Assembly: GCA_028824295.1 (NCBI GenBank)
Contig: JAPPED010000023.1
Span: 29,130-93,129 of the forward strand
Reading direction: 5' to 3'
Source: Rhodospirillales bacterium
Lineage (GTDB): Bacteria > Pseudomonadota > Alphaproteobacteria > TMED109
DNA length: 64,000 nt
In this document: positions 33,476-42,466 of the stretch, one piece after another
Position numbering within the stretch: position 1 is the first letter of the stretch
How the letters are laid out: each line of letters opens with the position of its first letter
Made by a program: the position numbers and the translations under genes
The notes under the pieces: model-generated
Database searches by the model: none
The model's input: the letters and a program-made list of their open reading frames with translations, nothing else
What the model was told of the DNA's origin: nothing

Positions 33476-35030
33476 CGGCTTCGACCTTGGACGCTAGGCG
33501 CGGAAAGACGGGACTTGGCGGGGCCAGCGGCGTCCCCGGGGCGGGGCCACGGCCGGCGTCCCCGAACTGGCGCTGATCGGCCGGTACGCCGAGCTGATCC
33601 AGGATTGCCGCTGCGCCGGTCGGCACGAACGGCTGCGAAAAGATGGCGACTCGCCGGAGGACCTCCAGCAACACGCTCAGCACGGTCCGGCACCGATCGA
33701 GATCCGTGCGGGCAAGGACCCACGGCGCCGCATGATCGATGTAGGCATTCGCCGCCCGGATCACGTCCCACAGCGCTCGCAGGGCGGCATGCATTTGCTG
33801 CGTTTCCATCAATGATCGCAGTTCAGCCCCGAGACCCGCAGCCGCCTGCAGCAGGGTGTCGTCCTCCGGCGTCGCCGCGCCGCGCTCCGGGACGGCGGCC
33901 TCGCAGTTGCGCTGCACCAGCGTCAGGACCCGTTGCACCAGATTTCCGAAGTCGTTCGCAAGGTCTGCATTCGCGCGGTGTATCATCGCCGCCCTGGAAT
34001 AATCGCCGTCATTCCCGAAGGGTACCTCGCGAAGCAGGAAGTAGCGGACCTGATCCAACCCGTACTCCTTCACGAGTTCGAACGGGTCGACCACGTTGCC
34101 GACCGATTTCGACATCTTCTGACCTTCCACGGTCCACCACCCGTGCGCGAACACTCGTCTCGGCGGGGCGACTCCGGCAGCCAGCAGCATGGCCGGCCAG
34201 TAGACGGCATGAAAACGGACGATGTCCTTTCCGACGACGTGGACATCGGCAGGCCAGAACTGGTTGTACGTGTCCGAATCCTCGTCCGGGAAGCCGGCCG
34301 AAGTCAGGTAGTTGGTGAGCGCATCCACCCACACGTAAATGACGTGATCGGGATCGTCGGGAACCGGCACGCCCCAGCGAAAGCTGGTCCGGGATACCGA
34401 AAGGTCGTCAAGACCGCCTTCCACGAAGCGCACGACCTCGTTCCGGCGGGATTCGGGCCCAATGAAATCGGGGTGCTCCGCGTACCACCGAAGCAGCGGT
34501 TCCTGCCAGCGCGAAAGGCGAAAGAAGTAGCTCGATTCGGCAACCCACTCGACCGGCGCCCCGCTTGCCGCCCGGAACGAACCGTCCGGCTGGCGAATCA
34601 GCTCGCTCTCCGCGAGATAGGCCTCGTCCCGAACCGAGTACCAGCCTTCGTACTTGCCCGCGTAGATCTCATCGCGCTGGACCAGCCGGCGCCAGATCTC
34701 CTGAACCGACCGGTAGTGACGCTCTTCGGTCGTCCGGATGAAATCGTTCGGCGTAGCCCCCACGGCCTCGACGAGAGACCGGAAGCGCTCGGACACCCGA
34801 TCCGTAAACGCGCCGGGATCCAGCCCCGCGGCTACCGCGGATTTCGCCACCTTCTGGCCGTGCTCGTCGGTCCCGGTCGTGAACCGGACGTCCCGTCCGT
34901 CCAAGCGCATGAACCGGGCCAGCGCGTCGCATGCCACCGTGGTGTACGCGTGCCCCAGATGCGGCACGTCGTTCACGTAGTAAATCGGGGTTGTCAGGTA
35001 AAAGCGCGACGGCTTCGGCGAGGCGTCCAC
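33465..35030 (-). CDS. metG: Methionyl-tRNA synthetase
   Basis: 521-aa class I synthetase charging tRNA-Met. The N-terminal YLTTPIYYVNDVPHLGHAYT carries the HIGH-type motif, GTDEHGQKVAKSA follows, and KMSKSVGNVVDP is the KMSKS loop, with an anticodon-binding helical domain after it. No zinc-knuckle cysteines are seen in the connective region, so it is the compact MetG2-like form without the C-terminal dimerisation domain. The start is GTG 35030, preceded by GGGGGA; an open extension beyond it overlaps holB and is spurious. There are 13 bp between the holB stop and this start. Confidence 0.95.
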   Translation of the reverse strand: MDASPKPSRFYLTTPIYYVNDVPHLGHAYTTVACDALARFMRLDGRDVRFTTGTDEHGQKVAKSAVAAGLDPGAFTDRVSERFRSLVEAVGATPNDFIRTTEERHYRSVQEIWRRLVQRDEIYAGKYEGWYSVRDEAYLAESELIRQPDGSFRAASGAPVEWVAESSYFFRLSRWQEPLLRWYAEHPDFIGPESRRNEVVRFVEGGLDDLSVSRTSFRWGVPVPDDPDHVIYVWVDALTNYLTSAGFPDEDSDTYNQFWPADVHVVGKDIVRFHAVYWPAMLLAAGVAPPRRVFAHGWWTVEGQKMSKSVGNVVDPFELVKEYGLDQVRYFLLREVPFGNDGDYSRAAMIHRANADLANDFGNLVQRVLTLVQRNCEAAVPERGAATPEDDTLLQAAAGLGAELRSLMETQQMHAALRALWDVIRAANAYIDHAAPWVLARTDLDRCRTVLSVLLEVLRRVAIFSQPFVPTGAAAILDQLGVPADQRQFGDAGRGPAPGTPLAPPSPVFPRLASKVEADAG

Positions 35031-35043
35031 AGTGTTCCCCCGC

Positions 35044-36129
35044 TCAAGCGCCGCGCGCCAGACGGCGGCTGGCGAACAACACGTCCAGTACGGCTTGCTT
35101 GCGGTCAAGGTGCGCGTGTATCGCGGTGTCCGCAATCCGCCCGACATCGTTCCACAAGGACAGCACCCCCGCAAGGCCTGCCGCCGTGCTGTAGCTGCGC
35201 TGCACTTCTCCCTCTCCGTCCACGATGTCGTCCCCGACCGCTTCGTCACCCGCAACGATGCGGATTGCGGCGCGGTACACCCAGATCTTGAACATGGCGG
35301 TGAACGTCGGGAACCGTTCCGAGCCCGGCCGTCGGGCAAAGCGATCGCTGAACGCATGCGCGGCCGGAACGTCGAGTGCGGGCAATGTGCGGCAAAATCC
35401 CGTGATCTCGCCGAACAGGGTCAACGCCTCGGCTTCGGCGAACGTCAGGGCGAGTCCGGGCGCACCGTTGGCGAGATGCGCCAAGCCTGACCGCTGGGCG
35501 GCATCCTGATCGGGCAGCAGCCGCTCCAGCACCTCGTTGCATTCGTCGTGCGCCAGGCCCGCGAAAGGGAGCCAGCGGCACCGGGAGCGGATCGTCGCCG
35601 GAACCGATCGCACCCGATGGGCAATCAGGAACAGCAGCGCCCGCGGCGGCGGCTCCTCGACGATCTTGAGCAAGGCGTTGACGCCGTGGAGGTTCAGGTC
35701 GTCGAGTGCGTCCACGATGGCCACGCGCCAGCCCGCTTCCGCTGAGGTGAGACCGAAGAAATGACGCAGCTCGCGAACGGTCTCGACCGGGATCGTCCGT
35801 GTCCCGCCGGCGTCCCCGGCCCGCTCGATCGCGAGCAGATCCCCGTGACTCCCCGCCCACACCCGCCGCTTGACGGGATGATCGGTCGCTTCGATCGGCG
35901 CCAGCGACCGGTCTTCGCCCCGTCCGGCCAGCACCTGGATCGCCGCCTGATAGGAGAACGTCGCCTTGCCGACACCCCTCGGCCCGACGAGCAGCCATGC
36001 GTGTGGAACCCGACCGCCGGCCCACGATGCGCGGAAGGCTTCCCGGGCCCGGTCGTGGCCAACCAGTTCCGGGGCGCGGCGGGGGTGCAGCGGATCCACC
36101 GCGTAGCCGGGCTCAGCGTTCGCCATCAT
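35044..36129 (-). CDS. holB: DNA polymerase III delta' subunit
   Basis: 361-aa clamp-loader subunit of the AAA+ family. The P-loop is LLVGPRGVGKATFSYQAA, followed by EAGWRVAIVDALDDLNLHGV (Walker B-like) and ALLKIVEEPPPRALLFLIAH, then the sensor-1/arginine region PATIRSRCRWLPFAGL. The C-terminal collar helices complete the normal length. It starts at ATG 36129 or the adjacent ATG 36126 and overlaps the tmk stop by 14-17 nt. The zinc cysteines seen in some delta' proteins are absent between the P-loop and Walker B, as usual for alphaproteobacteria. Confidence 0.92.
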   Translation of the reverse strand: MMANAEPGYAVDPLHPRRAPELVGHDRAREAFRASWAGGRVPHAWLLVGPRGVGKATFSYQAAIQVLAGRGEDRSLAPIEATDHPVKRRVWAGSHGDLLAIERAGDAGGTRTIPVETVRELRHFFGLTSAEAGWRVAIVDALDDLNLHGVNALLKIVEEPPPRALLFLIAHRVRSVPATIRSRCRWLPFAGLAHDECNEVLERLLPDQDAAQRSGLAHLANGAPGLALTFAEAEALTLFGEITGFCRTLPALDVPAAHAFSDRFARRPGSERFPTFTAMFKIWVYRAAIRIVAGDEAVGDDIVDGEGEVQRSYSTAAGLAGVLSLWNDVGRIADTAIHAHLDRKQAVLDVLFASRRLARGA

Positions 36130-36784
36130 CCACGTCCAGCCGCTCGGCGATCACCGACCAGATCTGTGCCGCGACCTCGTCCTGGGGTTCGGTGGTGTCC
36201 ACGACGACGCAGCGATCCGGCACTACCGACGCATGGTCGAGAAACCCTTCGCGTATCCGTTGCCGCAGCTCCCGGTCGGTCTCCTCGTACCGGGTCCGCA
36301 GTCCTCCGCCTTCCAGGCTGCGCCCCTCGATCCGGGCATTGGCCGTGTCCACGTCAACATCGCAGACCACGGTGAGATCCGGCATCAGCTCGCCCACCGA
36401 GTATTGCGTCACCATTTGCAGGAACCTGTTGGAGACTTCACGCCCGGCGCCCTGATACGCAAACATCGAGTCAACGAACCGGTCCGACACTACCCACGAT
36501 CCGCGTCTAAGGGCGGGCTTGATCACGCGTCGACAATGATCGGTCCGCGCAGCCGACAGCAGGAACGTTTCGGTGATGGCGTCCCAGCTTTCGAGGACCC
36601 CTCTGTTAAGGAGCGCGCGAATCGCCTCGGCCCCTTCGCTTCCACCCGGTTCGCGTGTCCGGACGACCGGGATTCCGCACGATTCGAGACGGTCCGCAAC
36701 GAGACGTGCGTGGACCGTCTTCCCGCTGCCATCAATTCCCTCGAAGCTGATGAAAGCAGCGCGCCGGGCAGCGGAGCGGACTAT
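36113..36784 (-). CDS. tmk: Thymidylate kinase with a non-canonical start codon
   Basis: Reading from 36784, the product is 223 aa, normal for the family. It has the P-loop FEGIDGSGKT (residues 14-23), TREPGGSEGAE (43-53), SDRFVDSMFAYQGAGR (DRF at 101-103) and the LID Arg region RSLEGGGLRTRYEETDRELR. It phosphorylates dTMP for DNA synthesis and should be essential. No in-frame ATG, GTG or TTG occurs between the P-loop and at least 20 codons upstream. The best candidate is ATA at 36784-36782, which overlaps the dac TAG stop as ATAG; a CTG at 36796 is next. The first conventional codon is a GTG at 36526, after the P-loop, so a protein from there would be dead. The frame is otherwise intact. Confidence 0.85.
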   Translation of the reverse strand: MVRSAARRAAFISFEGIDGSGKTVHARLVADRLESCGIPVVRTREPGGSEGAEAIRALLNRGVLESWDAITETFLLSAARTDHCRRVIKPALRRGSWVVSDRFVDSMFAYQGAGREVSNRFLQMVTQYSVGELMPDLTVVCDVDVDTANARIEGRSLEGGGLRTRYEETDRELRQRIREGFLDHASVVPDRCVVVDTTEPQDEVAAQIWSVIAERLDVDDGER

Positions 36785-37947
36785 GGAGGGCCCCAGATCA
36801 GGAACCCGGCGGCCCGGACCATCCGCATGAAGAGGCCCACCTCAGGAACGGGGGTAGCCGCCACCAGCGGGTACTCCGTAGGCGCCTGCATTGGATTGCT
36901 GACTACCAGGGAGGCGACCTGGGTCCCGGCCGCGATCGGCGCAGTTACCGGGCCCTCATACCGGATAAAGAACTCGGTGTCGTTGCGCCCGGACCCCCTC
37001 GGCAAGGTCGCCGCCAGCCTCGTTGCCGACGCCACCGGGACTTCCAGGTCCCGGCCGCCGGCCACGGACACCGCACCAATGACCTCGCCGGCATCCGCCA
37101 AGTGGACCGCCTCGGTCTGCGCAAACGCCAGCTCCAACAGGCGTGTCGCCTCAGACACGCGCTGTCGCGGCGAGTTCATGCCGTTCAGCACCAGCACCAG
37201 GCGCCGACCATTTCGAAGCGCAGAAGCGGTGAGGCCGTATCCGGCTGCCTTCGTGTAGCCGGTCTTCATTCCCTCCGCCCCCATGTTCCGGTACAGCAGC
37301 GGATTGCGGTTCTGCTGCTTGATACCGCCGTAGGTGTACTCGGTCTCTGAAAACAGGGGGAAGTATTCCGGGAAGTGGTCGACAATCAGAATGGTCAGGA
37401 GGGCGAGGTCGCGGGGTGACATCACGTGGTTCGGGTCCGGCCAGCCCGTGGAATTGGTGAAATGGCTGTTCTGCAGGCCAAGTTCGCGCGCACGGTGATT
37501 CATCAGGCTCGCGAAACCGCTCTCGGTCCCGCCGATCCCCTCCGCCAGGACAATGCTCGCGTCGTTCCCCGACTGGACGATCACGCCGCGCAGCAGGTCG
37601 ATGACCGGCACCATCGTGTCGACTTCCACGAACATCTTGGACCCGCCCTTTTGCCAGGCCTCCCGGCTCACGGGCAGTTCGGTGTCCATCGAGAGGCGGC
37701 CGTCCTTGAGTGCCTCGAACGTCATGTACACGGTCATCAGCTTGCTCATCGACGCCGGCGGCATTGGCTGATCGGCCCCCTTCGCCAGCAGGACCGTGCC
37801 CGTCTCGGCGTCGATCAGGTATCCCTGCGGTGCGCTTGTCGTGAACTCGACCGCGCCGGCGGGAGCTGGCAGAGCCCACGCGAAGACGGCAACAACTCCA
37901 GCGAGCGTCACAAGCCGACCGCGACCAGTACGCGAGTGAGGATTCAT
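36781..37947 (-). CDS. D-alanyl-D-alanine carboxypeptidase (penicillin-binding protein, S11)
   Basis: 388-aa DD-carboxypeptidase trimming peptidoglycan pentapeptides in the periplasm. Residues 1-32 are a signal peptide. Active-site motifs: SxxK is SMSK at 66-69, SxN is SGN at 126-128 and KTG is at 228-230 (EGMKTGYTK). The C-terminal PBP5-type beta domain ends in a hydrophobic/amphipathic stretch (VGLFMRMVRAAGFLIWG) that anchors such enzymes to the membrane. The ATG at 37947 has GGGGTG upstream. It is the first gene of the leftward operon and divergent from pyrB. Confidence 0.94.
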   Translation of the reverse strand: MNPHSRTGRGRLVTLAGVVAVFAWALPAPAGAVEFTTSAPQGYLIDAETGTVLLAKGADQPMPPASMSKLMTVYMTFEALKDGRLSMDTELPVSREAWQKGGSKMFVEVDTMVPVIDLLRGVIVQSGNDASIVLAEGIGGTESGFASLMNHRARELGLQNSHFTNSTGWPDPNHVMSPRDLALLTILIVDHFPEYFPLFSETEYTYGGIKQQNRNPLLYRNMGAEGMKTGYTKAAGYGLTASALRNGRRLVLVLNGMNSPRQRVSEATRLLELAFAQTEAVHLADAGEVIGAVSVAGGRDLEVPVASATRLAATLPRGSGRNDTEFFIRYEGPVTAPIAAGTQVASLVVSNPMQAPTEYPLVAATPVPEVGLFMRMVRAAGFLIWGPP

Positions 37948-37961
37948 GTAGCACCCCGAGG

Positions 37962-37988
37962 ACTGATGCATGACAGCAGCGCATCAGT
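37962..37988. repeat. Perfect 8-bp inverted repeat between dac and pyrB
   Basis: ACTGATGC at 37962-37969 and GCATCAGT at 37981-37988 are perfect inverted copies, 19 bp centre to centre, within the 148-bp divergent promoter region. The spacing suits a dimeric regulator on one DNA face. No regulator is identified. Confidence 0.4.
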
Positions 37989-38095
37989 GTACCACGCGGA
38001 TACCCCATATCCGGTAGTCATCATTCGGCGAACGCACAAGCAGGGCGGCCACGTCTGCTTGCCGTCGTCCCGGACCTGACCTATCGTGCGAACTC

Positions 38096-39058
38096 ATGGG
38101 CGAAGCTGCATCCACCGTTCCCGTAGCTCGCCGCCATCTCCTTGGAATTGAGGAGATGAGCCGCACCGAGATCGTCCACCTCATTGATCGGGCAGACCTC
38201 ATCGCGGATTGCCTAGCCCGGGACAATCGTCCGCCCGACCCGCTGCCCGGCCACCTGCTGATCAGCCTGTTCTTCGAGAATTCGACCCGCACCCGGGCGT
38301 CGTTCCAGATTGCAGGTCAGCATCTCGGCTTCAGCGTCGTGGACATGTCGCTCGCGACCAGTTCGACCGGCAAGGGGGAGACCCTGCTGGACACGGCGAT
38401 GACGCTCAACGCCATGCGCCCCGACGTGCTCGTCGTGCGCCACGCTATGAGCGGGGTGCCCCATCTCCTTAGTCACAAGGTCAACTGCGCGGTGATCAAC
38501 GCCGGTGACGGGAACCACGAGCACCCCACCCAAGCCCTGACCGACGCCCTGACGATCCGGCGGCGCAAGGGCACTCTCGAGGGGCTAACCGTCGCCATCT
38601 GCGGCGACATCATGCACAGCCGGGTGGCGCGCTCGAACATGCGCCTGCTCACCATCATGGGATCGACGGTCCGCGTCGTGGCCCCGGCGACGCTCATGCC
38701 TCCCGGCATCGAAGCGTTCGGCGCCCTGCCGTTCGAATCGATGGCCGAGGGGCTGGAAGGGGCCGACGTCGTCATGATGCTCCGCTTGCAGCTCGAACGC
38801 ATGCACGGCTCGCTCGTCCCGTCCACCCGCGAATACTTCCGGTTTTTCGGCCTGGATTCGGACAAGTTGCGCGCGGCCAAGGACGATGCCGTGATCATGC
38901 ACCCCGGCCCGATCAATCGCGGGACCGAACTCGACAGCGTGCTGGCGGATGACATCGGCCGTTCGCTCATTCTTGAGCAGGTGGCGCACGGAGTCGCGGT
39001 ACGAATCGCCGTGCTCGAAGCGCTGGTCCAGAACGCGGCAGCGGGAGTCCCCGGCTGA
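38096..39058 (+). CDS. pyrB: Aspartate carbamoyltransferase catalytic subunit
   Basis: 320-aa enzyme forming carbamoyl-aspartate in pyrimidine synthesis. Carbamoyl-phosphate site [16 protein letters not shown] (STRTR) is near residue 63, followed by [16 protein letters not shown] and the [24 protein letters not shown] and [14 protein letters not shown] regions. No pyrI regulatory gene is adjacent. It overlaps pyrC by one base (TGATG), so complex formation with the PyrC-like partner is likely, as in other bacteria where PyrB pairs with a dihydroorotase-like protein. Confidence 0.96.
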   Translation: MGEAASTVPVARRHLLGIEEMSRTEIVHLIDRADLIADCLARDNRPPDPLPGHLLISLFFENSTRTRASFQIAGQHLGFSVVDMSLATSSTGKGETLLDTAMTLNAMRPDVLVVRHAMSGVPHLLSHKVNCAVINAGDGNHEHPTQALTDALTIRRRKGTLEGLTVAICGDIMHSRVARSNMRLLTIMGSTVRVVAPATLMPPGIEAFGALPFESMAEGLEGADVVMMLRLQLERMHGSLVPSTREYFRFFGLDSDKLRAAKDDAVIMHPGPINRGTELDSVLADDIGRSLILEQVAHGVAVRIAVLEALVQNAAAGVPG

Positions 39059-40377
39059 TGGTCGGCAAGCGCTTCCGCGCCCCACCGCGGCGAACGGCCT
39101 ATACCGGGGGCCGTCTCGTGGATCCGGCGTCAGGGCTGGACGCACAGGGCGGGCTGCTCACCGAAGGCAAGCAGATCATCGATGTCGGACCCGGGTTGTT
39201 CACCGACGGCGCACCCGAGGATGCGGTCCACGTCGACTGCACGGGCCTCGTGCTGGCGCCGGGCCTGATCGATACGCGCGCCCATCTCCGGGAGCCCGGC
39301 GCCGAGCACAAGGAAACCCTGTTCACGGCCAGCCGTTCGGCGGCGGTCGGCGGCATTACCAGCATCCTGTGTACGCCGGATACCGACCCGGTCATCGACG
39401 GCGTAGCCGAGGTGGAGTTCATCAGCCGGCGGGCGCGCGAGACCAGCCTCGTCAAGGTTTTTGCGATGGCGGCCATCACGGTCGGCAGTCGTGGCGAGGC
39501 ACTGACCGAGATGGGCCTGCTGGCCGAGAACGGCGTGCCCGCGTTCACCGATGCCAATCGTGCTGTCGAGAACGCCAGCCTGATGTTCCGGGCGCTCAAG
39601 TATGCGCGCTCGCTCGACCTGCTGCTCGTTCAGCACCCGGAACACCCTGCCCTAGCGGGAAACGGCACCATGAACGCGGGCGTTCTCGCCACGCGGCTTG
39701 GCCTGCCCAGCCGTCCGCCTATCGCGGAAATGATCCTGATCGAGCGTGATCTGAGGCTGGCCGAAGCGGCGGGGTCGCGCATTCACTTCCCGCTTCTCTC
39801 GACCCGTGGCGCGGTGGAAGCGGTCGCGGCCGCCAAAGCACGGGGCGTGGCGGTCACGGCCGGAACGGCGCCGCACTACTTCGCGCTTACCCAGAACGAG
39901 GTTGAGGGCTGGCGAACCTTCGCCAAGGTGTCGCCACCGCTGCGCTCCGAAGCCGACCGGTCCGCCGTCGCCGAGGCCGTCGTGAACGGCGTGATCGATG
40001 TCATCGCGAGCGACCACTCGCCCCACCATGAGGACAGCAAGCGTCAGCCATTCGAGCAGGCCGACTTTGGAATGGCCGCGCTGGAGACCGTGCTGCCGTT
40101 GGCTCTGGAATTCGTGCATTCGGGTCAGCTGCCGCTGATCGAGCTGCTCCGGCGGGTCACCTGGAGCCCCGCCTCCATCTTCGGCGTCCCGGGCGGGCGC
40201 CTGGCTCCCGGCGAGCCCGCCGACCTCGTCCTCCTGGACCTTGATTACGCCTGGGTCCTGGACGCCAAGGAATTTCGAAGCAAGTCCCAGAACGCGCCAT
40301 ATACCGCGCATCCGGTTCGCGGCCGGGCGATCCGAACGGTTGTCGACGGACGCACGGTCTTCGGCGAAGGACCATGA
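39058..40377 (+). CDS. pyrC: Dihydroorotase-family protein with an altered metal site
   Basis: 439-aa amidohydrolase-fold protein. The first metal motif, normally Asp-x-His-x-His, reads GLIDTRAHLREPGAE, so the first His is Arg. Other expected positions are kept: QHPEHPAL, IHFPLLSTRGAVEAV and the catalytic Asp region IASDHSPHHEDSKRQPFEQA. I recall the same loss (DMRV) in alphaproteobacterial PyrC proteins, so this is a lineage feature. The protein is either active with an altered metal site or a PyrC'-like scaffold for PyrB. It overlaps pyrB by 1 nt and plsY by 4 nt. Confidence 0.88.
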   Translation: MVGKRFRAPPRRTAYTGGRLVDPASGLDAQGGLLTEGKQIIDVGPGLFTDGAPEDAVHVDCTGLVLAPGLIDTRAHLREPGAEHKETLFTASRSAAVGGITSILCTPDTDPVIDGVAEVEFISRRARETSLVKVFAMAAITVGSRGEALTEMGLLAENGVPAFTDANRAVENASLMFRALKYARSLDLLLVQHPEHPALAGNGTMNAGVLATRLGLPSRPPIAEMILIERDLRLAEAAGSRIHFPLLSTRGAVEAVAAAKARGVAVTAGTAPHYFALTQNEVEGWRTFAKVSPPLRSEADRSAVAEAVVNGVIDVIASDHSPHHEDSKRQPFEQADFGMAALETVLPLALEFVHSGQLPLIELLRRVTWSPASIFGVPGGRLAPGEPADLVLLDLDYAWVLDAKEFRSKSQNAPYTAHPVRGRAIRTVVDGRTVFGEGP

Positions 40378-41063
40378 TCCCGGACCTAGTGCTGGGCACG
40401 GGACAGATCGTGTACTGGGCGACCGTACTGGTCCCGGCCTACCTGCTTGGCTCGATACCGTTCGGTCTGATCCTGGGCCGGCTGGCGGGCGTCGGTGATG
40501 TACGGCGGCGCGGGTCGGGCAACATCGGCGCCACCAACGTGCTCCGTACCGGACGGCGCGGCCTGGCCCTCGCGACGCTCGTCCTGGACGCCGCGAAAGG
40601 AACGCTGGCCGTCGTACTGGCCTTGCGGTTCGGGCCCGAACCCGCAGGCTGGGCGGCGCTTGCCGCCGTCAGTGGACACATGTTTCCCGTGTGGCTTGGC
40701 TTTCGCGGCGGCAAGGGAGTTGCCACCACGTTTGGCGCGCTGCTGGCCTTGACGTGGCCGGTAGCGCTCGTGTCAGGAGTCGGATGGGTCGCGCTTGTGG
40801 CGATCTTCCGGAGGTCCTCCGTCGGGGCGCTCGGCGCGCTGGTCGTTGGCGCTCCCCTCCTTCTTTGGGGCCTGCTGGAACTGCAGCGGGCTGGTCACCT
40901 GCCGATCGGACTTCCCGGCGATCCTGCGCACTTGCCCTCCCTGATCTTGATCGCACTGCTCATTACCTTCCGCCATCATGCCAACGTGCGTCGATTGCTA
41001 AAGGGTACGGAGCCGGAGATCGACCTCGGTCGCGGAACCCACGACGAACCAGGACCCAGATGA
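40374..41063 (+). CDS. plsY: Glycerol-3-phosphate acyltransferase PlsY
   Basis: 229-aa integral membrane enzyme that takes the acyl phosphate made by PlsX and acylates glycerol-3-phosphate. The three family motifs are present: YLLGSIPFGLILGRL with RRRGSGNIGATNVLRTG, AVSGHMFPVWLGFRGGKGVATTFG, and ITFRHHANVRRLLKGTEP near the C-terminus. The ATG lies inside the pyrC stop (ATGA). In alphaproteobacteria dprA and topA usually follow; here the conserved block ends and accessory genes begin. Confidence 0.95.
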   Translation: MIPDLVLGTGQIVYWATVLVPAYLLGSIPFGLILGRLAGVGDVRRRGSGNIGATNVLRTGRRGLALATLVLDAAKGTLAVVLALRFGPEPAGWAALAAVSGHMFPVWLGFRGGKGVATTFGALLALTWPVALVSGVGWVALVAIFRRSSVGALGALVVGAPLLLWGLLELQRAGHLPIGLPGDPAHLPSLILIALLITFRHHANVRRLLKGTEPEIDLGRGTHDEPGPR

Positions 41064-41355
41064 GGGACTCCGCGGGCAAACGGTGCCCCGCGCACTCGCG
41101 CCGATGGAGACGGGTAGCCGGTGCACCGCCCCAGCCCACCCGGACCGACGCATTGACGACGCTCTATGGGCGGGGCCCGGATGAGTCCGAGATTCCCGTG
41201 AAGTCTCCGACTTCGCGGCTTGCCGGCCAGCGGAATCGGGGTTGAAACGCGGGCAGATTCCGGAGTCGGAGAGCCAGCGGCCTAAATCGGCTTGGCGCTT
41301 GAACAGTCGCCCTACCGCGATCAGTCCAACATGCTTACGGATGCCGCCGAGTGAT

Positions 41356-41943
41356 CTACGAACGCGCGAACTCCTGCAGCGGACCGATGTCGTGATTGTC
41401 CGCGGCCCGAAGGGCGGCGATGTATCTCGTCCGCATTTCGCTGATGTCGGTCAGATGCTGTCTGCCCCATGTAAACGGCTCCTGGCCGAGCCGGGCTGCC
41501 ACCAAATCTCCCATCAGGCGCGTCGTTCGGCCATTGCCATTGGGAAACGGATGGATCGCGACCAGCCGGTGATGCAGCCGCACTGCAATCTCGTCGGGCG
41601 GGAATGTTTCGTGTTCAGTCCAGTAACGAGCGTCGTCGAACGCCATTCTTAGTTCGACGGGGATCCGTACCGGCTCGATACCGATGTTCCGCTCGGTCAT
41701 GCGAAACTCGCCGGCCCAGGCCCAGACGTCACCGAACAGGCGCTTGTGAAGCTGCCGAAGGAATTTCTCCTCAAGCAGGTCGCGTCGGCGAACGCGCCAA
41801 GCCCATACTGTGCCCGCCGCGACGTTCGTTTGCTCCGCCTCGTTCAGATCTCGCCGATAGGTGATCCAGCTCTGGAGAAGACCTTCGCGCTCTCGCGGCT
41901 CAAGAGGGGTGGTATGCGCTGGCTCATCGAAGAGATCGTTCAA
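41356..41943 (-). CDS. Mobile mystery protein B (Fic-domain protein)
   Basis: 195-aa Fic/DOC-domain protein. The Fic loop is HPFPNGNGRTTR at residues 131-142; it departs from the HPFxDGNGRxxR consensus by Asn in place of the acidic residue, while the catalytic His131 is kept. A beta-hairpin flap precursor, WAWAGEFRMTERNIG, is at 74-88. Together with the upstream helix-turn-helix gene it matches the 'mobile mystery protein A/B' pairs that hop between bacterial genomes and resemble toxin-antitoxin modules. It starts at TTG 41943 overlapping the stop of gene A (TTGA). Confidence 0.85.
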   Translation of the reverse strand: MNDLFDEPAHTTPLEPREREGLLQSWITYRRDLNEAEQTNVAAGTVWAWRVRRRDLLEEKFLRQLHKRLFGDVWAWAGEFRMTERNIGIEPVRIPVELRMAFDDARYWTEHETFPPDEIAVRLHHRLVAIHPFPNGNGRTTRLMGDLVAARLGQEPFTWGRQHLTDISEMRTRYIAALRAADNHDIGPLQEFARS

Positions 41944-42401
41944 GCATCCTCCCAGAGATCACGTTCTCGAAGGTGTTGGCGAATATAGTTTTCGAGTTGT
42001 CCTTCGCGTTCTTCCGGAGACAGGCCTTGGGCTTCAAGATCCATCGAATGCGCGATCCGGACGAGTTCTTTGCGTGCGATCTCGCGGGCGTTTCGTTGAA
42101 CCAGTTCTTCCAGCGAAGACTTCGGAATGAGGGCGTACACGGCCACGCAGTCCAGCGCCTCTGCCACCCTGCGGAGCGTCGTGAGCTGGATGGTTCCAGC
42201 GGCCTCCGATTTCTCGATGTCTGCGACGCTTTGGGCTTTCACGCCCATGCGTCGGCCAAGTTGAGCGCCGGACATGCCCAAAGCATCGCGTATCGCCCTG
42301 ATCCAGCCTTTCGGTGGAGGTTGGTAGCGGGACTCCGGCTTCATGGACGAAAAGCGTTGATCCAAGCGTTGGCGCGCAATGGCTCTTGTGCCGGTTTTCA
42401 T
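41940..42401 (-). CDS. Mobile mystery protein A (helix-turn-helix)
   Basis: 153-aa XRE-type DNA-binding protein that pairs with protein B. N-terminal ARQRLDQRFSSM and PPPKGWIRAIRDALGMSGAQ, the HTH LGRRMGVKAQSVADIEKSEA, and AEALDCVAVYALIPKSSLEE are the family pattern. It is the first gene of the two-gene operon and probably represses it through the palindrome lying over its own -10 box. The ATG at 42401 is 37 nt from the -10. Confidence 0.87.
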   Translation of the reverse strand: MKTGTRAIARQRLDQRFSSMKPESRYQPPPKGWIRAIRDALGMSGAQLGRRMGVKAQSVADIEKSEAAGTIQLTTLRRVAEALDCVAVYALIPKSSLEELVQRNAREIARKELVRIAHSMDLEAQGLSPEEREGQLENYIRQHLRERDLWEDA

Positions 42402-42434
42402 AACGTCAAGGCCTGTTTGTTATCGGCAAGCAAT

Positions 42435-42466
42435 CAGGCTATAGCCTGTCAGTTCGTGATTGTCAA
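42435..42466 (-). promoter_or_regulatory. Promoter and palindromic operator of the mobile-mystery operon
   Basis: On the minus strand a consensus TTGACA (42466-42461) is followed after exactly 17 nt by TATAGC (42443-42438). The -10 lies inside a perfect 14-bp palindrome, CAGGCTATAGCCTG (42435-42448). This is the classic layout for autorepression by the HTH protein encoded directly downstream. Two AAGGCCTG copies flank the region (about 42407 and 42474). Confidence 0.7.

Noticed and set aside
42435..42448. Palindrome CAGGCTATAGCCTG considered as a transposon end or dif-like site
   Set aside because: Its placement over a consensus -10 upstream of an HTH gene explains it better as an operator; no matching copy was seen.
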